Assembly: GCF_000278725.1 (NCBI RefSeq)
Contig: NZ_ALCA01000047.1
Span: 1-40,172 of the forward strand
DNA: 40,172 nt
Reading direction: 5' to 3'
Origin: Actinomyces sp. ICM47
Lineage (GTDB): Bacteria; Actinomycetota; Actinomycetes; Actinomycetales; Actinomycetaceae
The translations under genes and the position numbers were made by a program. Shown piece after piece: positions 25,287 through 33,682 of this stretch (within the stretch, counting starts at the first letter, position 1; the number at the start of each line of letters is the position of its first letter). The notes under the pieces are model-generated. The model was not told the origin of the DNA, ran no database searches, and saw only the letters and a list, made by a program, of their open reading frames with translations.

Positions 25287-26929
25287 GACGCGCACTCGCT
25301 CTGGTCACCTGCGCCGCGCTGGCCCTCGCGGGCTGCGCATCCCTGCCGACGTCCTCGGCTCCGACCACCTTCGACGTGTCCGCGCGCGACGGCTCCGGCA
25401 TTCAGTTCTCCGCCGAAGGACCCGTGGATGGCTCCGATGCCTCGACCCTCGTTACCGACTTCCTGCGGGCGTGCGCCGCGGGCACGCAGGACGACTACGC
25501 GACGGCCCGTCTGTTCCTCACGGCCTCGTCCGCGCGCGACTGGCAGCCGGAAACCGAGATCCTCGTGTACGACACGGACACAGCGCCGTCGGTGAACGCG
25601 GGAGCGGAAGTCGCCTCGCAGACGGAGGTGAACGTTTCCGTCCTGGGAGTCGCCAGCATCGACGCGTCGGGCGTTCTCACCCGTTCGAATGGGTCAACCG
25701 TGTCGCGTACCTTCACCCTCGTGCGTGAGGACGGGCAGTGGCGCATCGACGCCCCCGAGAACATGATCCTCGTCAGCCGAGCGGCTTTGACGGCCTCCTA
25801 CTCTCTGGCGAACCTCTACTTCCCGACGACCGACGGTACAGATCTGGTCGCGGATCCGCGCTGGTACCCGTCTCGGCGCCTGGCCTCCCACTTGCTGGCG
25901 GGCCTCATCGCGGGTCCTCGCCCGTCCCTCGCGTCGGCGGTGTCGAACGCGATTCCTGCCGGGGCGACGCTGCCCTCCCACGGCGTGGAGGTTGCCGACG
26001 GCGTGGCCAACGTGGAGCTGACCGGGCCGATGCCTTCGAGCGAGGGGGCACACGCGAGCCTTGCGTGGCAGCTGACGCGAACACTGAAGCAGGCCGCCGA
26101 TGTGGCGCAGCTGAACGTGACGCTCTCGGGGGAGGCGCTGGACACCGAGACGATCCCGCCCTCGCCACAGTATTCCCTCGACACTCTCGTGGGCGCCGGC
26201 GCGTCGGGCGTGGGCATTGTGTCCTCGTCTGCGATGGCTCCCCGAGCGTCGGCGACCGACGCCTGGGCACCGACCGTTTCGCCCGTGGATTCCTCGCTCG
26301 TGGCGTGGACAGGTGCCGACGGCGTCTACGCCGAGAAGGACGGGACCTCCGTGGCGTTCCTGCCCGGCCAGGCCCCCCTTGGTCCGTCGGTCGACCGCTA
26401 CGGATGGGTATGGGGGCCGGCCACCTCGGCGTCATGGCTGAGCGTCGGTGGGGGAGCGGACGGTGCCTTCAGCGTCGGCGTCGAATCGGACAGTGCCGGC
26501 GACATCCGCGCGGTGCGTATTTCTCCTGACGGCGCGCGGGCACTCATCATCCGCGGGTCGACGCCGAGCGCGTGGCTGGGCGTCGTCGAGCGTGGCCTGA
26601 GCGGTCGCCCGCTCGCGGTGCGTTCCCTCGAACAGGTTGCCCTCGACGGCTCCGTTATCGATGCCTCATGGACGTCGTCAACGGGCATCGTGCTCGCTGT
26701 GCGGGCAGGCACCGGCGAGGCCGATCAGCTTGTGACGATGCCTCTGGGCGGGTTGCCCTCGTCCGTGGTGCTCCCGATCCACGTGACGTCGATGAGCGCG
26801 GGGGCGTCCTCGGCCTCGGTCGTCATCGTCGGCACGGACGAGGCGGGGAAAGCTCAGGTGCTCCTCCGATCAGGTGCGCTGTGGCAAAACGCCCCGGTTT
26901 CCTTGACGTCGGCGCGCTACGCGGGCTGA
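25283..26929 (+). CDS. lpqB: LpqB lipoprotein with GerMN domain
   Basis: A 548-aa lipoprotein. Residues 1-18 form a lipoprotein signal ending in LAGC (C18 is the lipid-modified residue). A GerMN domain (about 185-320: PTTDGTDLVADPRWYPSRRLASHLLAGLIAGPRPSLASAV, with GVEVADGVANVELTG) is followed by a beta-propeller-like LpqB C-terminal region (SPVDSSLVAWTGADGVY, RISPDGARALI). LpqB interacts with the extracellular part of MtrB in mycobacteria and modulates MtrA signalling. The ATG overlaps the mtrB stop by 4 nt; the upstream frame (from 25256) is rejected because the signal peptide begins at 25283. Confidence 0.93.
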   Translation: MRRALALVTCAALALAGCASLPTSSAPTTFDVSARDGSGIQFSAEGPVDGSDASTLVTDFLRACAAGTQDDYATARLFLTASSARDWQPETEILVYDTDTAPSVNAGAEVASQTEVNVSVLGVASIDASGVLTRSNGSTVSRTFTLVREDGQWRIDAPENMILVSRAALTASYSLANLYFPTTDGTDLVADPRWYPSRRLASHLLAGLIAGPRPSLASAVSNAIPAGATLPSHGVEVADGVANVELTGPMPSSEGAHASLAWQLTRTLKQAADVAQLNVTLSGEALDTETIPPSPQYSLDTLVGAGASGVGIVSSSAMAPRASATDAWAPTVSPVDSSLVAWTGADGVYAEKDGTSVAFLPGQAPLGPSVDRYGWVWGPATSASWLSVGGGADGAFSVGVESDSAGDIRAVRISPDGARALIIRGSTPSAWLGVVERGLSGRPLAVRSLEQVALDGSVIDASWTSSTGIVLAVRAGTGEADQLVTMPLGGLPSSVVLPIHVTSMSAGASSASVVIVGTDEAGKAQVLLRSGALWQNAPVSLTSARYAG

Positions 26930-26934
26930 GTCCG

Positions 26935-27678
26935 ATGGCAGGCGCGCGCCGCGCTTCTCTGACGCAGGGATTCCTGGGTGCGCTGCTGCCCGTCCAGTGC
27001 GCAGGGTGCCTGGCGTGGGATGAGGTGCTGTGTCCGTCCTGCCGCGCGCTGGCCTCGTCCCCTCCCGCCTTCACCTCCGTGGAGGGAAGGCGCGTCCCGA
27101 TCCCCGGCGTGGTTCTCGGTGAGTACTCCGGGCCGCTGCGCCGGATTGTGCTTGCCGCCAAGCACGCCGCTCGCACGGATGTCAGCGCTTTCCTTGACGA
27201 GGCCGGGGCCACCCTGGGCGCGTCGCTGTGGGAGGCGGTGGGCGGGATGGGGTCGCCCGCTGGGGCGACGGTTGCCTTGCCGGGGAGGGCGCGCTCGGGA
27301 GACGGTGCGGTGCGCGTATGGGTCGTGCCAGCGCCCTCGTCGTGGGGTAGGCGCTTGCGGGGGCGACAGGTGGCGTTGCCGCTTGCGCGCGGGGTCGCGC
27401 GCGGGTTGGCGTCGGTGGCTCCGGCCGGTCTGCGGGTGTGTGTCGTGGACGCGCTGACCCTGCGCGTGGGTGCTGGCTCGCAGTCGGGCAAGGCAGGGGC
27501 AGCGCGCGTTGTGGGACGCATGGGGGCGATGCGGGCACGCGTGGCTGTGCCGACGGGCACGATTGCTATTGCGGTCGATGACGTGGTCACGACGGGCGCG
27601 ACGATCCGCGAGATGGAGCGAGCGTTGGGACGCCTGGACGGGGTTGCGGCGCTGTGCCGACCGCGGCTTATCTCATGA
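26935..27678 (+). CDS. comF: ComF family protein (phosphoribosyltransferase-like)
   Basis: A 247-aa ComF-type protein. An N-terminal zinc-ribbon C-x2-C-x7-C-x2-C is seen (C22, C25, C33, C36: CAGCLAWDEVLCPSC). The C-terminal half holds the type I phosphoribosyltransferase PRPP loop IAVDDVVTTGATIREME. In competent bacteria ComFC supports DNA uptake; in actinobacteria lacking competence the role is unclear, perhaps nucleotide salvage. The ATG at 26935 lies 5 nt after the lpqB stop with no strong Shine-Dalgarno sequence, so translation probably depends on lpqB. The sequence has an unusually high GC and many Val/Ala/Arg codons, but the motif set is intact. Confidence 0.9.
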   Translation: MAGARRASLTQGFLGALLPVQCAGCLAWDEVLCPSCRALASSPPAFTSVEGRRVPIPGVVLGEYSGPLRRIVLAAKHAARTDVSAFLDEAGATLGASLWEAVGGMGSPAGATVALPGRARSGDGAVRVWVVPAPSSWGRRLRGRQVALPLARGVARGLASVAPAGLRVCVVDALTLRVGAGSQSGKAGAARVVGRMGAMRARVAVPTGTIAIAVDDVVTTGATIREMERALGRLDGVAALCRPRLIS

Positions 27679-27693
27679 TGCAGGTCACCGACG

Positions 27694-27702
27694 TGCTATG
27701 AT
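27694..27702 (+). promoter_or_regulatory. Extended -10 promoter of the hpf leader
   Basis: TGC-TATGAT (TGnTATNAT, extended -10) lies 19 nt after the comF stop. No -35 box is needed with an extended -10. The predicted first base is A27709, giving hpf its own message with a leader of about 143 nt. Confidence 0.6.
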
Positions 27703-27708
27703 GTGGCT

Positions 27709-27851
27709 ACAGACTTTCGATAGCGTGAGAGGCACAGACGCCTGTCACGTCAGTGCGGGAGGTGATAGCTCAGATCACGGTTCGGGCAACGAGCACCGAA
27801 CAATCCCTACCCGCGGGCAACGATGCCCGCCGCACACCATGGAGGAAACAC
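27709..27851 (+). ncRNA. Structured leader RNA upstream of hpf (possible raiA-type motif)
   Basis: The 143-nt stretch between the extended -10 and the hpf start contains four hairpins in a row. (1) 27724-27749: CGTGA-G-AGGC / GCCT-G-TCACG, 9 bp with one mismatch. (2) 27762-27778: GTGAT / ATCAC. (3) 27780-27801: GTTCGG / CCGAAC. (4) 27813-27830: GCGGGCA / TGCCCGC, loop ACGA. The last ends 10 nt before the ribosome binding site GGAGG (27841-27845). CGGGCAACGA appears twice (27783-27792, 27814-27823), once in the loop of hairpin 3 and once in hairpin 4. Known: a large raiA RNA motif was described upstream of raiA/hpf genes in Firmicutes and Actinobacteria. Assignment of this leader to it is inference. 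It may also simply control hpf translation. Confidence 0.5.
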
Positions 27852-28499
27852 ATGGACATCACCGTCGTCGCACGTAATGCTGAGATTCACCCGAATTTCC
27901 GCGCATACGTGGAGGAGAAGGTTTCGAAGATCACCCAGTTCTACCCGCGCGCGCAGCGCGTGGACGTCGAGCTGACTCACGAACGTAACCCCCGCCAGGC
28001 CGACACCGCTGAGCGTATCGAGCTGACCGTCTACGGCAAGGGACCGATCATCCGCGCGGAGGCGCAGTCTGCTGACCGTTACGCGGCCGTCGACATTGCT
28101 GCCGGCAAGCTCTACGAGCGCTTGCGCCGCCTGCGTGATCGCGTGAAGGATCACCGCCGCAGGTACCCGCGTGACCTGGCTGAAGCCGAAATCCTCGACG
28201 TCGCACCGGTTGTCGAAGAGGAAGTCGCTCCCGAACCGGAGGCCCCCAAGCCTCTGCGTAGCGCGGAGGACCTCAAGGTTGGAGAGGCCCGCGAGGAGCA
28301 GTGGGGCGATACCCCCATCATCGTGCGCCAGAAAGTGCACGAGGCTCCGCCGATGAGCGTGGATGAGGCCCTCGATCAGATGATGATGGTCGGCCACCCC
28401 TTCTTCCTCTTCGTCGACAAGGAAACGAGCCAGCCGTGCGTCGTCTACCACCGTCACGGGTGGACGTACGGCGTGCTTCGCTTGAACACGACGATCTGA
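27852..28499 (+). CDS. hpf: Long ribosome hibernation promoting factor
   Basis: A 215-aa ribosome-hibernation factor. The N-terminal domain (about 1-105) holds MDITVVARNAEIHPNFRAYVEEKVSKI, VELTHERNPRQADTAERIELTVY and AVDIAAGKLYERLRRLRDRVKDHRRR. The C-terminal dimerisation domain is at about 155-215 (IIVRQKVHEAPPMSVDEALDQMMMVGHPFFLFVDKETSQPCVVYHRHGWTYGVLRL). The long form dimerises 70S ribosomes into 100S particles in resting cells. Start ATG 27852 is backed by GGAGG 6 nt upstream; the upstream open frame to 27753 lies in the structured leader. It is followed by a strong terminator. Confidence 0.95.
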   Translation: MDITVVARNAEIHPNFRAYVEEKVSKITQFYPRAQRVDVELTHERNPRQADTAERIELTVYGKGPIIRAEAQSADRYAAVDIAAGKLYERLRRLRDRVKDHRRRYPRDLAEAEILDVAPVVEEEVAPEPEAPKPLRSAEDLKVGEAREEQWGDTPIIVRQKVHEAPPMSVDEALDQMMMVGHPFFLFVDKETSQPCVVYHRHGWTYGVLRLNTTI

Positions 28500-28517
28500 C
28501 GGTTCATTGATGTGGGC

Positions 28518-28545
28518 GCGCCCCGGGCCGAACGGCCTGGGGCGC
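28518..28545 (+). terminator. Intrinsic terminator after hpf
   Basis: A 12-bp near-perfect stem (GCGCCCC-G-GGCC / GGCC-T-GGGGCGC, one G-U pair) closes on the tetraloop GAAC and is followed by TTCCTCGTGTT. It begins 18 nt after the hpf stop and separates hpf from secA. Confidence 0.8.
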
Positions 28546-28611
28546 TTCCTCGTGTTCGCGCGTCAGCGTTAAATGCGTCCATGTTTGCGCGGGCGTTTCC
28601 ACTTTGGGCGG

Positions 28612-28627
28612 TTAGTTCGTAAACTAA
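28612..28627. promoter_or_regulatory. Palindrome overlapping the candidate secA -10 box
   Basis: TTAGTT-CGTA-AACTAA forms a 6-bp inverted repeat around a 4-nt centre. Inside it TAAACT (28620-28625) is a good -10 hexamer (TANNNT). A protein bound at this dyad would cover the -10 region, so it may be an operator for secA. The predicted RNA start is near 28632, giving a leader of about 55 nt with AGGAG at 28676-28680. Confidence 0.45.
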
Positions 28628-28686
28628 AGGGTGGATTTGACTGCTTGCTCTACAAGGGAGCGGGCGAGGAACGTCAGGAGCTATTC

Positions 28687-31536
28687 GTGTCGATTATTGA
28701 CAAAATCCTTCGCGCGGGCGAAGGCCGCATGCTGCGCAAGCTGGACCGGCTTGCGTCGCAGGTTGATGCCATGCAGGAGGACTTTGAGGCTCTGACGGAC
28801 GAGGAGCTGCAGGCCAAGACTCAGGAGTTCAAGGATCGTCTGGAAGAGGGCGAGACTCTGGACGACATCCTGGTGGAGGCCTTTGCAACGGTCCGTGAGG
28901 CCTCGTGGCGAATCTTGCGCATGCGTCCCTTCCACGTTCAGGTCATGGGCGGCATCGCCCTGCACCAGGGCAAGATCGCGGAAATGAAAACCGGTGAAGG
29001 TAAGACGCTGGTTGCGACCATGCCGTCCTACCTGCGTGCGCTGACCGGCAAGGGCGTGCACGTCGTGACGGTCAACGACTACCTGGCGAAGTACCAGTCG
29101 GACATCATGAGCCGCGTCTACAACTTCCTGGGCCTGACCAGCGGCTGCATCCTGGTGGGTCAGACGCCGGCTGAGCGCCGCGAGATGTACGACTGCGACA
29201 TTACCTATGGTACGAATAACGAGTTCGGCTTCGACTACCTGCGTGACAACATGGCGCAGGTGCCCGAGGATATGGTCCAGCGCGGCCATGCCTTCGTCAT
29301 CGTCGATGAGGTCGACTCGATTCTCATTGACGAGGCCCGTACACCCCTCATCATCTCGGGTCCCGCAGACGGCGACCTGAATCGCTGGTACATCGAGTTT
29401 GCGCGCATCGCGCGTCTCCTCACGCGCGATGAGGACTACGAGGTCGACGAGAAGAAGAAGACTGTCGGCATCCTGGAGCCGGGCATCGATAAGGTCGAGG
29501 ACCAGCTGGGCGTGGAGAACCTGTACGAGGCTGCGAACACTCCGCTGATCGGCTTCCTCAACAACGCGATCCGCGCGAAGGAGCTGTTCTTCAGGGATCG
29601 CGACTACATCGTGGACGCCGGTGAGGTCCTCATCGTCGACGAGCACACGGGTCGCGTCCTGCCGGGCCGTCGCTACAACGACGGCATGCACCAGGCGATT
29701 GAGGCCAAGGAAGGCGTGGAGATTAAGGCCGAGAACCAGACGCTGGCCACGATCACGCTGCAGAACTACTTCCGCCTCTACCCCGAGGGGTCGCGCTCGG
29801 GCATGACCGGTACGGCCGAGACCGAGGCCGCCGAGTTTGCCTCGACCTACAAGATCGACGTCGTCCCGATCCCCACGAACAAGCCGATGATCCGCAAGGA
29901 CCAGCCCGACCTCGTCTACCCGACGGAGAAGGGCAAGCTCAACGCGATCATCGAGGACGTTGTTAAGCGTCACGAGGCCGGCCAGCCCGTCCTCATCGGT
30001 ACCGCCTCGGTCGAAAAGTCCGAGCTGCTCTCTCAGATGCTCAAGAAGAAGCACATCCCGCACGAGGTACTCAACGCCAAGCAGCACGCCCGCGAGGCCG
30101 AGGTCGTCGCGATGGCGGGTCGCAAGGGCGCGGTCACGGTGGCCACGAACATGGCCGGCCGTGGTACCGACATCATGCTGGGCGGTAACTCGGAGGTCAT
30201 CGCGCAGAAGAACTTGGCTGCCGAGGGCCTGGACCCGAAAGCAGACCCGGAGGAGTACCGCGAGGCGTGGCCCGTGGCTCTTAAGGATGCGGAGGAGGCC
30301 GTCAAGGCTGAGCGCGAGGAGGTGCGTGAGCTGGGCGGCCTGTACGTGCTCGGTTCGGAGCGCCACGAGTCGCGTCGTATCGACAACCAGCTGCGCGGCC
30401 GCTCTGGCCGTCAGGGTGACCCGGGCGAGTCCCGCTTCTACCTGTCGATGGAAGACGACTTGATGCGCCTGTTCAACTCGGGCATGGCCCAGCGCATCAT
30501 GGCGTCGGGTGCCTACCCGGAGGACCTGCCCCTGGAGAACCGCATCGTGTCGCGTTCTATCCAATCGGCTCAGCACCAGGTGGAGGCACGCAATTTCGAG
30601 ATCCGTAAGAACGTCCTGAAGTATGACGACGTCATGACGGGTCAGCGCGAGACCATCTACGGCGAGCGCCGCAGGGTCCTGGAGGGCGAGGACATGGGAC
30701 CGCAGCTGCGCTCCTTCATGGAGTCCCTCGTCACGGGCCTGGTGGACGAGGCCGTGGCCGACAAGCCGGTCAGCGAATGGGATCTTCGTGCCCTGTGGGA
30801 GAACCTGCGCGGCTACTACCCGCCGTCGGTCACCATCGAGGAGGTCGAGGAGGAGCACGGTGGCAAGCACTCCCTGATCCGCGACGACCTTGTCAACGAG
30901 CTGGTTGGCGACATCCACGCCGTTTACGCGGATACCGAGGATCGTATGAACGCCAACCCGCTGGCGCAGGCGCAGTTGGGCGAGGAACCCATGCGTACGC
31001 TCGAGCGCCGCGTCGTTATCTCCGTGGTGGACCGCCTGTGGCGCGAGCACCTCTACGAGATGGATTACCTGAAGGAGGGCATCGGCCTGCGTGCGATGGG
31101 TCAGCGTGACCCGCTCGTCGAGTACAAGGACGAGGGCGCTCAGATGTTCCAGGCGATGGTTGAGCGTATCCGCGAGGAGTCCGTCCAGCAGGTGTTCTCC
31201 TACGCCAAGCAGTTCGAGCGCGCCCTGGCTGCCGCTGAGGAAGAGGCAGGCGGCTCGATCACTCGCGCGTCCGTGGCCTCGGCGCAGAGCGCCCGGTCCG
31301 CTTCTGTGGAGGATACTGAGCCCAGCGTCGAGGAAGTGGCCGCCGCCGAATCCGCCGCTTCTGAGGCGGCGCGCGAGGCTGTGGCGCATGCCCGCTCCGT
31401 CATGGGCAACGTGGGTCGCGAGAAGGCTCCGAGCCGCGTGAGCTACAGCTCTGCCGAGGGGGAGTCGGCCTCGTCGTCGGCGAGTGGTAATCGCGCGGAG
31501 CGCCGTGCGGTCGCCAAGAGGCGCCGCCGCCGCTGA
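28687..31536 (+). CDS. secA: Preprotein translocase ATPase SecA
   Basis: A 949-aa motor of the Sec pathway, driving unfolded preproteins through SecYEG. Seen: [29 protein letters not shown] (Walker A GEGKT at 103-107), [48 protein letters not shown] (Walker B region near residue 207), the preprotein cross-linking domain, [76 protein letters not shown] and the helical wing. The C terminus is a Ser/Ala-rich linker with a basic end (AKRRRRR) and no zinc-binding Cys tail. Start GTG 28687 has AGGAG 6 nt upstream. Length fits the housekeeping SecA1 of actinobacteria. Confidence 0.97.
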   Translation: MSIIDKILRAGEGRMLRKLDRLASQVDAMQEDFEALTDEELQAKTQEFKDRLEEGETLDDILVEAFATVREASWRILRMRPFHVQVMGGIALHQGKIAEMKTGEGKTLVATMPSYLRALTGKGVHVVTVNDYLAKYQSDIMSRVYNFLGLTSGCILVGQTPAERREMYDCDITYGTNNEFGFDYLRDNMAQVPEDMVQRGHAFVIVDEVDSILIDEARTPLIISGPADGDLNRWYIEFARIARLLTRDEDYEVDEKKKTVGILEPGIDKVEDQLGVENLYEAANTPLIGFLNNAIRAKELFFRDRDYIVDAGEVLIVDEHTGRVLPGRRYNDGMHQAIEAKEGVEIKAENQTLATITLQNYFRLYPEGSRSGMTGTAETEAAEFASTYKIDVVPIPTNKPMIRKDQPDLVYPTEKGKLNAIIEDVVKRHEAGQPVLIGTASVEKSELLSQMLKKKHIPHEVLNAKQHAREAEVVAMAGRKGAVTVATNMAGRGTDIMLGGNSEVIAQKNLAAEGLDPKADPEEYREAWPVALKDAEEAVKAEREEVRELGGLYVLGSERHESRRIDNQLRGRSGRQGDPGESRFYLSMEDDLMRLFNSGMAQRIMASGAYPEDLPLENRIVSRSIQSAQHQVEARNFEIRKNVLKYDDVMTGQRETIYGERRRVLEGEDMGPQLRSFMESLVTGLVDEAVADKPVSEWDLRALWENLRGYYPPSVTIEEVEEEHGGKHSLIRDDLVNELVGDIHAVYADTEDRMNANPLAQAQLGEEPMRTLERRVVISVVDRLWREHLYEMDYLKEGIGLRAMGQRDPLVEYKDEGAQMFQAMVERIREESVQQVFSYAKQFERALAAAEEEAGGSITRASVASAQSARSASVEDTEPSVEEVAAAESAASEAAREAVAHARSVMGNVGREKAPSRVSYSSAEGESASSSASGNRAERRAVAKRRRRR

Positions 31537-31547
31537 GCATTGATGAT

Positions 31548-31581
31548 GGGTGAGGGGGTTCCTGCGGGAGTCCCCTCACCC
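31548..31581. terminator. Bidirectional terminator after secA
   Basis: GGGTGAGGGG (31548-31557) pairs with CCCCTCACCC (31572-31581). The stem continues inward through G-U pairs and UUCC/GGAG to a TGCG tetraloop, giving about 15 bp. GTTTATCG follows. It begins 12 nt after the secA stop and ends 24 bp before the stop of the convergent DUF6459 gene, so it can serve both. Confidence 0.8.
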
Positions 31582-31604
31582 GTTTATCGTCTGCGCGGCG
31601 TTGC

Positions 31605-32096
31605 TCAGGCGAGTTCGAGGGCGGTGGCCATCCAGCGCCCACGGTATTCCTCGAGGCGCAGGGCTAGGGCGTAGATGCGCGAGGCGGTGGCGACGATGAC
31701 GGCGGCCTCGGTGTGCTGGGCGTCGATGGAGCATACGCGCACGTGGATCGCGCTCGCGCCCCGGGCGCAGGGGGAGAGGTGGATATCGGTGAGGGCGGTG
31801 TAGAGGTCGGGCAGGAGCCACCGACGCAGCTGGGGTGCCTGGCGGGCACCCGTGACGACCTCAACGATGGCGCGTGCGAGCGTGGCTGCCCAGGCGCGGG
31901 GATCGGGAAGCTCCGCCTGGGTGGGGGCGGCGTCGGGCAGGCTGGCGACGCGGGGCCGGTATGTCTGCGAGAGTGAGCGTTGTGAGTTCCATCGAAAAGG
32001 CGAGGTGGAGGTGGGCCGAGAGGGGGTGGGTCCCGAGCGGGCGCGGGAGGCGGGCTGGGGGAGTGAACGAGGCCTGGGTGCAATGTGTGTGCTCAT
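31605..32096 (-). CDS. DUF6459 (Rv3235-type) family protein
   Basis: A 163-aa protein. The first about 55 residues are Pro/Arg/Ser-rich. The rest, from RAWAATLARAIVEVVTGARQAPQLRRWLLPDLYTALTDIH to AAVIVATASRIYALALRLEEYRGRWMATALEL, matches the actinobacterial Rv3235 family found close to secA and the LysM gene. The W-R-A motif and the final 'Y-R-G-R-W-x-A-T-A-L-E' are its best-conserved parts. No enzymatic motif. The ATG overlaps the stop of the LysM gene (ATGA, 32093-32096), so both are co-translated. Function unknown; the frame upstream to 32189 would overlap the LysM gene further and is rejected. Confidence 0.75.
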   Translation of the reverse strand: MSTHIAPRPRSLPQPASRARSGPTPSRPTSTSPFRWNSQRSLSQTYRPRVASLPDAAPTQAELPDPRAWAATLARAIVEVVTGARQAPQLRRWLLPDLYTALTDIHLSPCARGASAIHVRVCSIDAQHTEAAVIVATASRIYALALRLEEYRGRWMATALELA

Positions 32097-32983
32097 GGCT
32101 GGTCCTGGGGAATGGTGAGGATTTGTCCGGGGTAGATGAGTGAAGGGTTGGGGATGGCGTGCGCGTTGGCTGCGTGGATGGCCCGCCACATGCGGGTGAT
32201 GTGTGCGTTGTCGGAGCCTGGCTGCAAGGAAGCGGCGATGGACCAGAGCGAGTCGCCGGGGGCGACCGTCACCGTCTCAGGCATGTCGGTGGTGGCCCGG
32301 GATGCGAGTGCTGGGTCGGGTACCTCGGGAGGCGATGGAGCGTCGCCTGGGTCGCGCGTCCCCGTGAGTCCTGGGGCCGAGGCGGGGGTTGCCTCCGTGC
32401 TTCCTGGCGACGTCGTGAGCGTCGAGGTGGGAGTATCCGCCCAGGTGAGTGAGGCTCCTGGCGCGTCCGTGTCCTGAGCGGTGCTGCTTTCCGCGTCGGC
32501 GCTCGTGGTTGGGGAGGCCTCGGGGGATGTGTGGGCAGCGGTTTCGGGGGAGTCTGCCCATGTCAGGGATACACCCTTTGGCCCTGTGTCCTGCGGTGCG
32601 GCCAGTGCGCCTCCCAGCGGAACGGATGTGACGAGGGCGGATCCAATGAGGGCGCCGGCTCCCGCCCGCGCGAGCAGGGATCGAGAGAGACGGGTGCCGA
32701 AACGAGAGACGAGTAGGTGCGCGGCCCGGCGCAGGGGATCAGGGACATGGCGCAGCGTCGCCAGGTGCGCGCAGGCGGAGGAGAGGAGATTCCACGCGAG
32801 GAGAGCCAGGGCGATGAGACCGAGAACCCAGACGACAAGTGTCTCAGGTGCGTTCGGCGTGATGGGTGGTGCGCCATAGGCGAGGTAGAGCACGTCAAGG
32901 ATTGCCAGGGGTGTTCCCAAGAGCCACAGGATGGCATCGGTCAGGTACGCCTGTCCCGTCGGGGAGTCTGAATCATATGTCAT
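32093..32983 (-). CDS. LysM domain membrane protein
   Basis: A 296-aa protein. Two hydrophobic helices near the N terminus (AILWLLGTPLAILDVLYLAYG, about 14-35, and LVVWVLGLIALALLAWNLLSSA, about 48-70) and a third (AGAGALIGSALVTSVPLGGALAA, about 106-128) are followed by a Ser/Thr/Pro-rich linker. The linker carries a repeated SLTWAD phrase. A C-terminal LysM comes last (VTVAPGDSLWSIAASLQPGSDNAHITRMWRAIHAANAHAIPNPSLIYPGQILTIPQ). The LysM probably binds peptidoglycan, tethering the protein between membrane and wall. Start ATG 32983 has GAAGAG about 8 nt before it; a TTG at 33061 extends the frame but encodes no recognisable helix. Same operon as DUF6459. Confidence 0.8.
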   Translation of the reverse strand: MTYDSDSPTGQAYLTDAILWLLGTPLAILDVLYLAYGAPPITPNAPETLVVWVLGLIALALLAWNLLSSACAHLATLRHVPDPLRRAAHLLVSRFGTRLSRSLLARAGAGALIGSALVTSVPLGGALAAPQDTGPKGVSLTWADSPETAAHTSPEASPTTSADAESSTAQDTDAPGASLTWADTPTSTLTTSPGSTEATPASAPGLTGTRDPGDAPSPPEVPDPALASRATTDMPETVTVAPGDSLWSIAASLQPGSDNAHITRMWRAIHAANAHAIPNPSLIYPGQILTIPQDQP

Positions 32984-33062
32984 GAGGAACTCTTCATCGA
33001 GTGGACGGATTCGATAGTGATTACTGTGCGCTTCGTGCGAATAGATGTCAATCGGTATCAAT

Positions 33063-33068
33063 CAATAT
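33063..33068 (-). promoter_or_regulatory. Candidate -10 box TATTGA upstream of the LysM gene
   Basis: On the minus strand TATTGA lies 79 nt before ATG 32983. An RNA starting near 33056 would leave a leader of about 70 nt with the weak GAAGAG site. The divergent gene at 33116 begins 48 bp away. Confidence 0.3.
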
Positions 33069-33115
33069 CGTCAGAATGTGATGTGTAACGCACGAGAATG
33101 TGGCATGGTAGGGGC

Positions 33116-33682
33116 ATGGATATGCACGCGTTCATGGATGAACTCGAGGCGCGCTTCGATGAGGTGCGTAGTCGCGAGCTGGAAGAGCTGATCGATGAGT
33201 TAACCGACGCCGAACGTGCCTCTGTCACGCTGTCTGCGCGGCTGGCGGGGGCTGACGGCCTCGTCAACCTCTGCCTGCGCGGAGGGAGCGTGGTCGTGGG
33301 CGAGGTGCTCGACTCGACGCGCTCGTGGGTGCTGCTCCGTGGCGTGACCGGTGATGCCCTGGTCATGCTCTCAGCTATCGTCGGTGCGTGGCCGCTGGGG
33401 CGCAGCGTCGCGCGCGAATCGTCAATCCGTGGCGGCGTTGGTGTCGGGCATGTCCTGCGTGAGCTGAGTGCCCGCGGCGTCGATGTTGCCATTGACTCGG
33501 ACTGTGGAGACCATCGGGGGGTCATCGACGCGGTCTATGCGGACCACGTCGACGTCGCCCTCAGTGGTGCGACCATCGGCTATGACGGTCGTGATGATGC
33601 GTGCGGGCAGACCGTGTCGCTGGCGTTGGCGGGGCTTCGTCGACTCCGCGTGCTTGGTCAGCGTTGGTCACCCGACTACTGA
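33116..33682 (+). CDS. Uncharacterised protein, possible tandem Sm-like beta domains
   Basis: A 188-aa protein I do not recognise with confidence. An N-terminal helix (MDMHAFMDELEARFDEVRSRELEELIDELTDAERA) is followed by two alike strands: LCLRGGSVVVGEVLDSTRSWVLLRGVTGDALVMLSAIVGAW and DVAIDSDCGDHRGVIDAVYADHVDVALSGATI. Each reads as 'x-V-x-L-R-x-G-x-x-x-G-x-V-x-x-x-x-x-x-W/H-V-x-L', like an Sm/LSM-type barrel half, which suggests an internal duplication. No membrane segment and no catalytic motif. Start ATG 33116 is preceded by CATGGT (a poor -10) 6 nt away and AGGGG that may serve as ribosome binding site. The 3' end overlaps the convergent HTH gene by 7 bp. Confidence 0.6.
   Translation: MDMHAFMDELEARFDEVRSRELEELIDELTDAERASVTLSARLAGADGLVNLCLRGGSVVVGEVLDSTRSWVLLRGVTGDALVMLSAIVGAWPLGRSVARESSIRGGVGVGHVLRELSARGVDVAIDSDCGDHRGVIDAVYADHVDVALSGATIGYDGRDDACGQTVSLALAGLRRLRVLGQRWSPDY

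Noticed and set aside
27839..27877. Tiny 12-codon frame overlapping the hpf start
   Set aside because: No ribosome binding site and no conservation evidence; likely chance.
28573..28686. Upstream extension of secA
   Set aside because: It covers the dyad, the -10 box and the ribosome binding site. SecA family proteins begin near GTG 28687.
28681..31389. A 902-codon open frame antisense to secA
   Set aside because: It mirrors secA codon bias in high-GC DNA. No start signal or recognisable domain; secA itself has full motifs.
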